DNA from: Vanilla planifolia
Taxonomy: Eukaryota; Streptophyta; Magnoliopsida; Asparagales; Orchidaceae
Assembly (NCBI GenBank): GCA_023846275.1
Contig: CM043875.1
Coordinates: forward strand, 22,758,593-22,822,592
DNA length: 64,000 nucleotides
Direction: 5' to 3'
Positions 26,145 through 37,900 of the stretch are shown here, piece after piece (the first letter of the stretch is position 1; each line of letters begins with the position of its first letter). The notes under the pieces are model-generated. The model was not told the DNA's origin, ran no database searches, and saw only the letters and a program-made list of their open reading frames with translations. A program made the position numbers and the translations under genes.

Positions 26145-27530
26145 TCATCCAGTACTTATCAATTCTTCTTTAACCTTCTCATCTAGTTGTATAATCTTGA
26201 CTTTCTCAACTTTAATGTTTTTTCTACCTCTTCTTTTATGTCTGTGCAAGGCTCTTGAAGGACATTGTACTGTAACATGCACCCTCCCGAGACAACAATA
26301 ACACTCCACTCTAGAACTAATAAATGGTTTATTTGAGAGTTCAGTTCGATGGGTTAGTGGTATGGGTGAGGGACACAGGTTGCTTGTGAAGTAAAAGTAG
26401 TAGGAATGGTGAAAGTAGTGATACATGTTTAAGGGTGGGAATTGGCAAAATCTCACTCTTATAGAAAATTGATCCTCTAAATATTTCTATATAAAAAGTC
26501 ATTTTATATGCATTTTCTAAGCTAGTAGCATTTCTCAAGTATAGCTCAATTTGAATAAACTCTTTGAACCTAGCTCGAAAACAAGACAATACTACTCAAT
26601 CTAGCTCTTAGACACTATATCTGAGCATATAATCCTAAAATTTTGTAATGTATTCATCAATAGACTTTGAATCTTGAGATAGATGTTATTATGTATCCAA
26701 ATATTTACTGAATAGGAGGTGATAATATATTTAGCTCATAAATGAATCTTAAGTTCTTTCCATGATTAGAGTAATGCTAGATCTTCATCAAGACAGCTTT
26801 TTTAATGCGTGAACGAAGAATCTAGCATATGATGTGAATCTAATTTTTACAAATTAGTACTTTTGATGCTCACTAAGATCATAATAATTAAAATAATACT
26901 TTATTCTTATTTCTTAATCTTGATATACTCTAGGATCTAAACTTTTATCAAAAGTTAGTTATTTTATTTTATTCGTGTTAACCTAGTGATCAACATCCTT
27001 TCCGTGTCTTCTATAATGGGTATGTAGAGTAGCTCAATGCTTAGGTCAATGTTCCAGTTATTTAGGTTCATTTTTAGAGGATAATTCTTCCACTTCAGAG
27101 CTACTTGTCGCAGAACTACTTCATCTATTAGTTTTACCTAATCTACTATCTCTACGCAGTTTCGATCGATTTATGTGTGCTTCTAAGGTTACACCTAGCT
27201 CTTACATTGAATGAGTTAATTCTAAAATTGCATGTTATATTATTAGGTCCATGAGTGGTTGTGCTGGTCAAGAATTAGATATTACATAATTTTTTAAACT
27301 TAATAATCATAAGCTATTGGATTGAAAACAAAGTTCTTAATTGGCATTATAAAGAGAATATACAAAAAAGGAAATATTGTAACATCAAACTTAGAAATAA
27401 TATTTTTATTTTTTTGTTTGTTTTATTATATATTTTTAATAACTTCTAGTAATTAAAAAATATATATAAAATTAAAAAAAATACTTGTTTAATGATAAAT
27501 TAAGAGTCATGTAAGTTTCTAAAGCTAACC
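26145..27530 (-). pseudogene. gypsy element 2 gag remnant with CCHC zinc knuckle
   Basis: Minus-strand gag. The retrotransposon gag domain is visible at about 26800-26500 (SRFRARLKEFIQIELYLRNA-like, SLENAYKM). A CX2CX4HX4C knuckle, CYCCLGRVHVTVQC, followed by PSRAL is in the open frame 26145-26456. The knuckle keeps all four metal ligands. The two overlapping frames 26145-26456 and 26341-26589 are halves of the same gag separated by a frameshift. The 5' part toward 27530 is badly eroded. Confidence 0.75.
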
Positions 27531-27532
27531 AT

Positions 27533-27544
27533 GCTCTGATACGA
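27533..27544 (-). other. primer binding site of gypsy element 2
   Basis: Minus strand TCGTATCAGAGC, three bases inside LTR B. It differs by one base from TGGTATCAGAGC-type sites complementary to the 3' end of initiator tRNA-Met. Confidence 0.8.
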
Positions 27545-27547
27545 AGT

Positions 27548-28947
27548 TGATGTAGGATGTTATGCTAAAACTTATTTTTAGCTTATTAAAAAATGAGATT
27601 GAAGTGCTTAGGTTCATGAATATATCTGTATAAGGGCCTACCCAAAGTATCATAGGTTTAGAATTAGAAATCCTAGGATTGTTGGGCAAATAAAAACTTC
27701 TCAAGAAGCTAAGAGCATACATTAATCTTTTATATGAGGTATCTCAACCTAAAAAAAAGTGATTTAACAACTAACACCCAAAATACTCACATTGATGATA
27801 AAGTGGAATGATACACACACAAGTAGAGTTCTTAAAATGTCAAATAAGAAAATCACATGATCATTTACACAAACTAGAAAGTTGGATATGAGGATTAATT
27901 CTTTTGAAAGATGAAGTAAAATGATTAAGCACTCTCCTGATAATTTGACACTTTTTTGGATGTTAGATAATAGGTTGAGATCTCTCATTTTGAGCCTCTC
28001 CTTTACCTTCCCAGAACACCTTCGTTATCACTTCATCAAATTGATCACACATGATAAACTTGCATCAAACAAGCTAGGTAGTAGCATTTCATTATTTTAT
28101 CCAAATTATAATTTTTACAATATAGTTGATATCCCTATTTATAGAGATCTCAAGGGTACACTAATAATTTATTAACCTAAGAATATGAAAAGATATTTAA
28201 GAATACTAGGAGACATTTTAAAATTCTAAATGACATTTTAAGAAATCCAAAGTTACCATAAATCACAAAAAATACTATGAGTTTTGCTACTAAAAAACTA
28301 TAAAATTAATTGAAGCAGCTTCAAAACCCTCTTGCACCTGCCATGTGGTAGTTCGACAAGTAGTAAGCCTATGGGCAAGCGTGATCAATGCGACATGGGC
28401 AGATAAGCACAGTGATGCCTCAGGTTTAATTTGTGGCTCGACAAATGTTGAGAGCTCAGATGGGTTCACAGATCACAGGGCAAATGTTGATGGGTCCGAG
28501 CAGGTTGAGTAGGCCACACTAGTCAACGTGAGTGACAACAATGGCTACGAACAGCGACAACAACGATGACAGATGGTGGACAACGATGAAAATAGTCTAA
28601 AACTTTAAGCCTTTAAGTTATTTTTTCTCAAATTTTGCAACGGTGAAACTACAAGACTACTATTGGGATGTTCTCAACTGAATTTAAAGTTAATATCTAA
28701 AAAAACTTCTAATTGACCTTCAAATGACTTAAAAAAAATTTAAATATAAATAACTTAACAAACTAACAAAACATAAACTCAAATGTATAATAAGTAATGG
28801 TTGATTATAATTGAATCCCGTAATAATAATGATAATGGAGACTAATGAGAAATAGATGAGTCAATCCTGACACAACTCTAGGTTTGAATAAGACTAATAT
28901 ATCTCCAAGTAGAACCTCTACATGATGTATGAAACACTATTGCATCA
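27548..28947 (-). repeat. gypsy element 2, 5' LTR (LTR B)
   Basis: 1400 bp with TG...CA ends on the minus strand (TGATGCAATAG to CTACATCA). It is homologous over its whole length to LTR A. A TATA motif CTATAAATAGGG lies on the minus strand near 28134-28145. A PBS follows directly, so this is the 5' LTR. Frames inside (27525-27722, 27764-27988, 27921-28175) are not genes. Confidence 0.85.
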
Positions 28948-29870
28948 TAAATTCTTAGTGTTTGGAAGGGTTTATCCTATAGTTTAGCAAATATGATAAA
29001 CTAACTCTTATATAAAGTCAATAGCATGTTAGATGTTACAAAGAGGTGAAAAACATTAGGGTTGCTTAATGAAAATATTAGAAAAGCTAGATAAAATGGG
29101 TTCTATTATGAGAGGTATATCTATATAAGGTATCTCACTTGAGATTTCTCTTATTGATATGGCCCAAATGATAGTTTCATTAGTAAATTCCTTTTCTACT
29201 TCACCATGGGGTATAAATTAGATTTTCTTATTTGGAGTGGTAGTTGGCTTCTTTTTAATAGGTTGGACATTGTCTTTAAGTGATGATGAGTGTAGCTTAA
29301 ATTTTTGGCCTTGATGTGTGAACGTGCAAGTGTTTGCTTTTTTGGATATAAAGGCATCAAGCTTGTATAACCAGGGTCTCCATACGATGATGCTTTCTAC
29401 CTACATAAGAACAACATTACATAAAAATATCTTCTGAATATTGGCCAAATCTAAATGGTACAATACATTATTTCTTGATAGAAATAAATATTTCACTAAT
29501 CTAAGAAATAATGTATGAATTTGAATAATGAGTGATGGTAAGTTTGAGGTATACTACATTATAAGTAGAAATGATATTTATGTTATTATCATTATCTATG
29601 ATAATCTTACAAATCTTCTCTCCAAGTTAGATGAAGGTATAAAAAATATACATCTCTAATCTTTACTTATCTTAGATTGGGTGAAGGTACATCTCACAAC
29701 TACAATGGGTTCCGTGTCTTCAACAATGTTCTCTCCTTTCTCGAAGTATTTATTATTTAGGTTGTAATAAGAAATATATTCTTTATTTAGTATTTCCTTC
29801 TTTCTCGATGTTAAATCCCTCATACTTCTCTTCATTAATATATCTTATTTGCCATGTAGGGCATTAAGCT
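28948..29870 (-). pseudogene. gypsy element 1 retropepsin and start of RT
   Basis: The minus strand reads EDTEPIVVVRC, then KICKIIIDNDNNINIIS (about 29620-29570), the retropepsin active site with DSG changed to DND. It then shows FRFGQYSEDIFM and, near 29250-28960, the RT-leading region EKEFTNETIIWA, IEPILSSFSNIF, PLCNI.HAIDFI and PNTKNL. The last corresponds to the HYRMSPKEHKEL motif just before the RT palm. It stops at the LTR B border; the continuation (NGFKCESLSPC) starts at 17285, about 11.7 kb away. About half a dozen codons between the halves are not accounted for. Confidence 0.8.
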
Positions 29871-30897
29871 GCCATAACCTCACCTTTTACACCAAAAACA
29901 AGTTATTTCAAGTGATCAATTAACGGGTTGATTGGATTTTGCAATGAGTTTAGAGATAGGGCTTCAAGAGAAAAGTGTTGGTAGATAGCTTGTGGATGGT
30001 CTGAGGTTGTTGGGTCAGAAGGTTAACTTGGGCATCAATTCAATTTTTTTGGGCTAGATAAAGCTTCTAGAGACACTCAAACTCATTAATCCTATAAGCT
30101 TCTTCTAAGGTGTAAATATTATGCATAAAGAGCTCCTTCTAAACATTTTCTTTAAGCCTAGCTCAAAATTAGGAGAGGGTGATTAAAGGGTCTACATTGA
30201 TACCACAACATAAAGGATACCCATTAAAACAAGAAATATACTTGTTAATCGACTTTCCTCATTAGGTTTAGCATTTTCATTAGACAAGTAACTGATTCTT
30301 GTATGAGAGAGACAAGTATTTGTGCCTTATGATTTCCTCAAATTCATTTTAGGTTCCTATAAGTAGTGTTCCTCTCTATTGATGGTGGATGTTTATGATT
30401 TCTACAAATAGCCAAGCTTGCTTAGCTAGCTTCATTTGAGCAAATAACATCTTTTGTTCTTCACAAAGTCTAAACTATAAAAAGTAATGGTCCAAGTTTG
30501 CTTCTTACTCTATATAGTTCTTAGGGTTTAAAGTAACTTCAAAGATGGGTGTAAAATATTTTATGAACTTCATGAGCTTGTTATTATTTTTTTCTCGGTG
30601 TCATCCCAAGAAAAGGTCATTGATCATAATGAGTATTTGACTAGGTGGGTTTATAATGTCAAGTTTAGAAAAGGTGGGCTCATTTTGAGCTTGTTCTAAT
30701 TGGTTGATCCTAATTGTTGCATATTCCTCTTGCTTAGCTTCCATGGTTTCTAGTTTGGTTAAGAGATCTTGGAGGGTCATTTGTAATTGGCTAATTTTTA
30801 GGTGCTCGATGTTGTAAGTTCTACGATATCTCATGCTCATATATTTTGCCACTTTATAAAAAAAAGAAAAATGCCTTTCCTTGTTCGATTGACCCAC
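29871..30897 (-). pseudogene. gypsy element 1 gag remnant
   Basis: The minus-strand open frame 30601-30897 (MGQSNKERHFSFF..., with a coiled-coil-like QMTLQDLLTKLETMEAKQEE stretch) is the gag N-terminus. The retrotransposon gag domain follows in shifted frames: FRLCEEQKMLFAQMKLAKQA, NKYISCFNGY, SFRARLKENVWKEL-like and LEEAYRIN. The second half of a zinc knuckle (HMAAQCPT-like) is near 29875. Several stops and frameshifts are present. Confidence 0.8.
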
Positions 30898-30990
30898 CTT
30901 TTTTACAAAGATTATGCATCACATAAAAATAAAAAAAAGTTTACTCTAGCGTTGCTTTTTCATTAATGTTGCAAACACTAGCATAATCAA

Positions 30991-31002
30991 GCTCTAATAC
31001 CA
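30991..31002 (-). other. primer binding site of gypsy element 1
   Basis: Minus strand TGGTATTAGAGC, one mismatch from the initiator-tRNA-Met complementary TGGTATCAGAGC. It lies four bases inside the LTR end AGTATCA. Confidence 0.8.
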
Positions 31003-31006
31003 AATT

Positions 31007-32600
31007 TGATACTAGATAGGTTGTGCAAACTATAATAAGCAAGTTAGAGATTAACCAGCACATTAGAAACAAAAAAATATAAAAAATAAATATAGGAAAT
31101 CTAAAAAAAAGTAACACACAAGAGACACCAATTGAAGGTAATCTTAGCTATGAGGGGATTGATAGCTACATAGGGGTTGCTCTGTATGCTAGTCCATGAC
31201 CTCTTCAATGACACAGAGACGAGATACTCATATCAATAAATCGATCACACAAATAAAAAGAATAAAGTAAAAGTCACACGAAAATAGATTAAAAGCACTA
31301 AAAGACTTTGCTAAGTCTCACAAAAAATCAGAGTAACAAAATAATTCGCACACAAAGGCAATTCAAAACACTTAAAAAAATTGAATTGTAAAAAGTAGAG
31401 AAGGAAATAATAGATGGAGATGGCAAATTCAATAAAATGAAAGGGAATCAGCTTGGTAAAAGGGAAATGACAAAACAAAAAGAAAACAACTAAGTAAAAA
31501 GGAATTGACAAAGTGACAAAAATAAAGTGAAAAGGAAGTATTATGCAACAGTAATAAGAAGACAATGTTATAATGTTGTAAGTAAATTGACATAACGTCT
31601 CACTACTTGGACCTCACATCCCTTCTTCTAGTACCGAAGCCCTCACGAATCAGCACATTAGAGTTCTTACTACAATCAATTCTAGACCTTAATAAGATGT
31701 AAATAAAAAGTAAAAATTTCACTCATGTAAACATAAATATTTCCAAAGACTAAGCCTCCCCTTTTATAAAGAGCCTAAGCACAAAAGATTATAATAAAAA
31801 GAAAATAAAAATATATAATTTGTGATCAAAAGCTCTTGCCAAACAACTTTCTAGAAAACTATCTTTTAGGTTTCAAAAATCTATTTTCTAAATGTTGTTG
31901 CTAAAGCTGTAGTCAAAGTTGTTACCAAGCAACTTTTTGAAAACTTACCATTTTGCTCCAAAAGTTTTGCAATCAAAGATATTGCCAAACAGTTTTCTAA
32001 AAAGCTGCATTTTTGGTTCAATGCTAACTTGGTTCACACAGGTTGCCACAAGTCAAATCGTGTTGGTAGGTTGACGCAACGTCGAAGGTGTTGTGGGTTA
32101 GATCCGAGTCAATGTGTTGTGAATCAAGTCAACAGGTTGGTATGACGTTGACGAATCCATGTGCATTTGCAAGTTGCCTGGACAATCCTGACTAGTCGGT
32201 GCAATGTAGTAGATTTGGGTGCATTCATAAGTCGCATGAACCTTCAATTTAAAACATGCCTAGAAGACCTGTTCATCGATCCATTTCTACCGAATGTGGT
32301 TCGAGTTTGCTGTCATCAGTTTGGGCCAAGCTTGTGGTAGGTGGCAAGTAAAGGATGGTAGAGCTGATGAAAATAGGCTTAATTGATCATTTTTTGTCTA
32401 TTTATCTTCCTAACCCAAATTTTGAGCCCATAATGTAATGTTAAGATTCATTTTAACTCTACATATGACGAATAGATACCTTGATTATCTAGAAGTATTG
32501 GTGCATATTCGATTAGTCCCTAGCATAAAATCTCTTGATCAATATCATCACCACCAACACTATATGGACTATCCTAAATTTTGAAGAAGATTAATAAAGT
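31007..32600 (-). repeat. gypsy element 1, 5' LTR (outer border uncertain)
   Basis: The inner border is set by the PBS (plus TGATACTAG at 31007). A TATA motif CTTTATAAAAGGGG on the minus strand near 31763-31776 fits the U3/R junction. It contains GC-richer tracts (32040-32350) similar in style to LTR B (GTTGACG, GGGTC and GTCAAC words). The outer end near 32.6 kb is a guess. The frame 31311-31565 is not a gene. Confidence 0.55.
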
Positions 32601-32629
32601 TTCTTAGTGGCCTGACTTATCATACCTTA

Positions 32630-33110
32630 CATAAAGATCTATTTAGCTATGAATGTAGTGAATATGAAGCCATTTTGAACCTTTCATGATTGATGAAGAG
32701 CCACACTAGATCTTACTTTTGATGGAGGACCTGGTCATGAAAATGAGTAAGCACTTGAAGGACAACATTTGATAACTCTATGATTAATGGAAAGTGACAC
32801 TAAATCTTTCCTTTAATGAAGGATCTTGACATGAAAATGAGCAAGAATTCTTGAAAGACAAAAGCACCATCTTGTAGAAGGAAACAATCATTGGGCAAAG
32901 GACATACACTACATATCGCATTGGGAGAAAATGGCACATCAAAATGATAATAAAGCAATACTAGCCAAAAAGAGGGAATTATGAATTCCATTATCTCACT
33001 TTCTCATAATGAATAAAAAATTGAAGACACTAATGCATTAATACTAACAAGGAAAGAGATTCAATAGAACTTGAATCCCCAAAAAAAGACGTATGATCTT
33101 ATATTCGTAT
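32630..33110 (+). repeat. dispersed repeat, copy 1 (second copy at 48520-48880)
   Basis: Shares an extended colinear match with 48520-48880: AAGCCATTT.GAACC.TTCATGAT, GAAAATGAGCAA, CTTGTAGAAG/CTTGGAGGAG, GCATTGGGAGAAAATGGCA/GCAATAGGAGAAGGCAAA, TCTCACTTT(C/T)TCATAAT/TCTATTAT. In the second copy, LEEAF-like codons suggest it was once retroelement coding sequence. The frame 32800-32991 (minus) is not a gene. An internal partial duplication is visible at about 32680-32760 against 32790-32860. Confidence 0.65.
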
Positions 33111-33514
33111 TAATTAATTAAGAGAATTGCTCAAAGCATCAAAAAATTTATTGTGGAGGCCTTATAGGATCCAAAAGAAGGAAATTCTTGATATCTTGAA
33201 ATGCATGAAGGCAGACACAAGAGAAATCAAGTAGTATTCAACACAAGTCAGGTGCCCAGGCATCTAGAAAGAAAGAGAACATCTTGGGAACCATTATTAT
33301 AGTCCTTGCAAAAATCTTTGGTACTTGAGAATCACTCTACACTTTAAAGAGTGACAAAAGAGTATGGAAGTTGTTGAAGTAATCTCAAGGAACTTTCTAA
33401 CCTTTAAGGACCTTGGGTAAATATGCAAGTGGGTAAGGGATATTTTGAAGACTATTAAACTCAAAGAATGAAAAACAAAATCATGAAAACAAGTTAACTA
33501 TTCAATAAAATTTA

Positions 33515-33830
33515 TTAGATATAAAATCTCATAATAATTGAAATAGAATAAGAGATTATTCTTATAATCTTAATTTTTTAATATAGTGTTCTAAAATGCA
33601 AGTCATATAAGATTACTAGCTTTTCTATATTTGAAGATTTGAGATCACCATAGTCTAAGATTTCCCACATTTTAGAAAAGTTATTATTATTGGTCTTTGT
33701 TTTAGTATATCTTTCTATTTTTATCTTAAAAGATTTGTCATGTATAAAACCTCACAAGAATAGAAATAAAAGAGAAGATTATTCTTATAATTTTAATTTT
33801 TTAATATAGAATTCTTAAACCCTAGTCATA
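33515..33830. repeat. direct repeat pair, about 90 bp each
   Basis: 33515-33605 and 33740-33830 share ATAAAA(T/C)CTCA.AA, AGA(G/T)ATTATTCTTATAAT, TTAATTTTTTAATATAG and a final (A/C)AGTCATATA(A/G)G. Confidence 0.75.
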
Positions 33831-33839
33831 TAGGCTTAA

Positions 33840-34707
33840 TTGATATGCACAATTTTTTCTCCGATTACGCGTGTGACCCTCTTATTTGTATTCTGCTGTT
33901 TTTTTATTCATCAACGCTCTGTGCTTACATTTAGAAATGAGGATTATCTGTAAGCCCTTTTCAACATCCACTGCAAAGAGCTTATTGTTTAGTTTGTAGA
34001 TTGGAATTATCATTTTTCAATTTTATAAACTTGTGCATGAATTGCAATGGAATGATAGCTATTTTATTTTACTTTTATGATTTTAAACTATCATTGTGAA
34101 TCATGAACTAAAATTCGAGAGGATTTAAGGGTAGCTATGAAATAAACAATGGCAATATTGCATCCGTTTGATCAAACAACATTTAAGATCTAACATCTAC
34201 CAATATATGCTAAAGATTGAGCAGTCCTTCCCCTGACCTAACAGAATTAAAAAGCATTCAAAACCAAACCATTTTTTGTGGAGCTGACTCCACAACTCTT
34301 AACTTAATTTTTCATCAGTTGTCCAGTAGAAAATCTGAATAGGGTTAGAAATTCTACTGCAAGTGTCAAACAGAGTTTCTCTTAAAAAAAAACCCAGAAA
34401 AATAACCAAGGAATTGTTCCCATTTAGTGGGATTAACATCCAAATCATTCATAAAACAGCATGAACCATAGGTAACAAGGTGCACAAAAGCAAAGCTAGC
34501 AGTTTTTCATCTACATTAAATTCGAAATCTAAAACCTTCAGAAATTAGAAAGATCAAATGATACATGTGTTCACGTAGAATGAGTACAAGATTCAAGGCA
34601 TTGAACTGAAACATGGATTTTGTCATGCAATATTACCGCTTTTGGAATCATTGGATGATAGGCATTTGCAATAGCCCTCTGTTAAAGGATTTGATCAATT
34701 TTGATGA
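33840..34707 (-). other. 3' UTR and downstream region of the PPPDE gene
   Basis: Sequence after the TGA stop with no transposon homology that I can recognise. An AATAAA hexamer on the minus strand (plus-strand tttatt at 34063-34068) is a candidate polyadenylation signal, about 640 bases after the stop. Confidence 0.4.
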
Positions 34708-34964
34708 TCAACTTGATGGCAGGAATTTTTTCCACCTGCCCTTTAAGGGAATGAGACCTGACTTCCTCGATTCCAAGGGTGGAAGGCATCCTTTTAGTGG
34801 TAAAGAAAACAATGGAGAGGAAGAAAACAATGGTCCATGGCGTACTGACATGAAAGATAGGCAATCGAAAGAGCCCTTAAGGCGCCTCTTCTCCTCGTAA
34901 GCAGGCTCATGACGGATTGCAGAAATTTTAATGGTTTCTGGAAGGAGGCGGTTGCAGAAGGAAC
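34708..34964 (-). CDS. PPPDE gene, coding exon 3 (residues 166-250 and stop)
   Basis: This exon lies about 15.5 kb from exon 2 behind a good acceptor (TTTTTCTTTCTCCAG|GTTCC). Joined in phase 1 it continues LARIG directly into SFCNRLLPE, which is how plant deSI-like proteins continue (LARIGSLCNCILPE in relatives). It then runs through a basic EEKRRLKGSF segment, a Ser-rich stretch and LPLKGCLPP to TGA at 34708-34710. The stretch is richer in GC than its surroundings. The longer plus-strand frame over 34613-34900 and the minus-strand frame over 34682-34864 are shadows in other frames. Confidence is high because splice phase, family continuation and stop position all agree. Confidence 0.9.
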
Positions 34965-37900
34965 CTGGAGAAAGAAAAATTTTTTAGTTCTCAGATCCAG
35001 TTATTGATTCCCATAAAACATGTGGGTGGTTATAACATTTTCAGACAAGGAAAGGAACAACATGCAAGTAAGCATCAACATGACGATCATAATATTGTTT
35101 GTTTCTCTCGTGTCTTACACTCAGTGCCATATGAAGTTTTGGAGAAAACGACATTTTAGATTATATGTAGAATAACTTTAAAATTCCAAAATAATGTAGA
35201 ATAACTTACTAAAACAAGAGATATCTTTTCCTCATGCATTTGAAACATGTTTACGAATAACATTTGTGTGTACTGCTACTGTTTTATTATATCAATCTTG
35301 TTCAAAGCTTCTCTTGTATCCATTTTATGGATTCATAAAAAAACAAATATGTTTTTTTAGAACAATCTTCCTTATATTCATCATGTCACAATCTTCAAAG
35401 AAAACTTATAGCAATAACTAATCATATGATATCATTGCCATCAATGATATTAGTGCACTTTTGAATCATTGTTTTCAATATATTTTACATAAAGTTTGTC
35501 TTTCTGTTCCTTTAATATCAAATTTCTTAATATCAATAATTGCTTTTGTAATGTCTCATTATGCTAGTTTATATTTTGCCCCGTTCTTCACATTACGAGA
35601 TCTTATAACAAATCTTTTAACTCCAATATTTTTTTGTACATCATTTTCTATCATGAAACAATTTTGTAATTCAAAAGATGTCTTTTAGATTTTACAAACA
35701 CATTTAATTATCTTACAAATATAATTAATAACATTATTTCATGTATGTTCAACTATACCTCTATTCTAAACACTTTCTAATCCTCTACTATTGAATAAAA
35801 TTATATTTTTATCATTTATAATCGACCAATTAAACATAAGATATTATTTTGACTCATTTTGGCTGTAATAATTTTATGATAAGCATCTCATACCATTAGT
35901 TCATAACAAATCATAAATTTATTTTTCAGATATGACCTTCAATCTTTATAGACTAAACAATCATTTTTCTCTTACAAAATTTTCTCACAAAAAAAAAATT
36001 GATTGGCATTCCAAAAAAAAAAACCTTTACAAACTAAACAACTTTTAATTTTTTAATATTTTTTGTTCATCATATTTCTATCTTCAAATCATTTCTTATA
36101 GATTTCTCAAATATATCTTTAATTATCTTACAAATATAATTAACAATATTATTTCACCTAAGTTCTAAAAATGGTCTAAGATTATTTTTATTATTTATAT
36201 TCCATTATTTAAATGTGTGATATTATTTTGACTTATTTTGATTACAATTTTATAATAAATATCTCATATCATTACTTGATGATAAATCATATATTCATTC
36301 TTCTGATATCATCTTAAAATCTTTACAAACTAAACAATCATTTTTCTTAAACGAAAACAATAAATTAGCATTCTTGAAAACGTAATCTTGCAATTATTGA
36401 AATGCTTATTTTTATTCTTGAAGGAAATATTTGCAATGCTAAAACTAGATTTAAAACAAATTCTAAAATATTCTGATACTCTCCAAATCCATAATTATCA
36501 TGAAATCTTCTAAATTTCTATTATTCTCCTCTTACATGCTCATCAAGTCTCCTCCAAAAACAATAAGCATTCATATATTCATGCTTCATATGTTATGTAT
36601 ACATGTATAACTATGAGCTTACTTTCAACTTGTATTTGGATGTAAACTACCATACACATCTGTAATTCCTATCATATAGATCTACAATGCATACTTTATA
36701 TGATGAATATTCTTACAAATATATATTTGAGTTACACAACAAAATCATATGTTTTCAATAGATGCATCCTTTTATTATACTATTCGACGATTCGTATGCT
36801 TCAAACATCATCACATGAACTACAAGAAACCAAAAATAACCAATATAGAAACAGTCAAGATAATAATTTCAAGGCAAACTTACCAACTAGGGGCTCCGAG
36901 CAGCAATGAGCTAATAGATCTAAGCTAAGATGGTGCGAGTAAGAATGATTTCAATAAAATTTTAGGAAAAGTTTGCTATATTTCTCAATTATAAAGAAAT
37001 TATAAACATAAATACAACAGTTATAAATGTTTTTGGTCATGCAACATGTTATTTATATAAACATAAATATAACATAGTAAAATTATGCATTGCAATGTAT
37101 AAAAATAATCATATTACCCAATTGGGCAATGCATTTAAATATTTAGAAATTCTTAATTTCTTATTCCCAATTTATATTTTTTTCTTAATCACTTTATATT
37201 TTTAACTTATAGAATTCATATTTATAATTAATTATGATTTTATCATCACCTATATTAGACTAAACAGGTGAATTCTCTTAACTAGGATGGATCTTTTATA
37301 GCTCTATTGAGAATCTAACCAATAGAATTATAACTAATGAATTTACTTAATTAGGTCAATTCTCTCATCTTTGAGTACACTCTTATGGTTTTAGTAGAGT
37401 TCTACCCAATAAGATTATACTTTATAAATTTACTACACCTTTGTCTATTTTCTATAAATAATTTAACTCAACCCCTTTATTAAAACATGCATTAATTATG
37501 ATCTTATTTTATTCATACAAAATATTTGCATTTATAAGTTTCTCCTTTTATTCCAAAAGCAAGTCGATATCCACGGCCAATTTTTTTTATATATTCACAT
37601 GCAATGGAAAATAATTGTACTTAATCCATTTCCAAATAGAACCATACAATATCAAAAACATGCTAAAAATACAAAGCAATATGTATGAACAAATCATAGA
37701 AGCAATCATGTGATATTATTAACCATATAAATTCCCAATCAAAAGCCTGACATAAAAGTATAATATTTCAAGCATCATCTCACGAACAAATTACCTTATA
37801 CAAATTTCCTTATCCTTATAAGAATCAAGTTTTCATATAATAAGGCAACTAAATTGTAAATATCAAATATCAAACAAATGCACTAATTGGAAGTGGTACA

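Noticed and set aside
34613..34900. 95-residue plus-strand frame starting MDFVMQYYRF
   Set aside because: It is the antisense of exon 3 of the PPPDE gene, whose minus-strand frame joins exon 2 in phase and matches the family.
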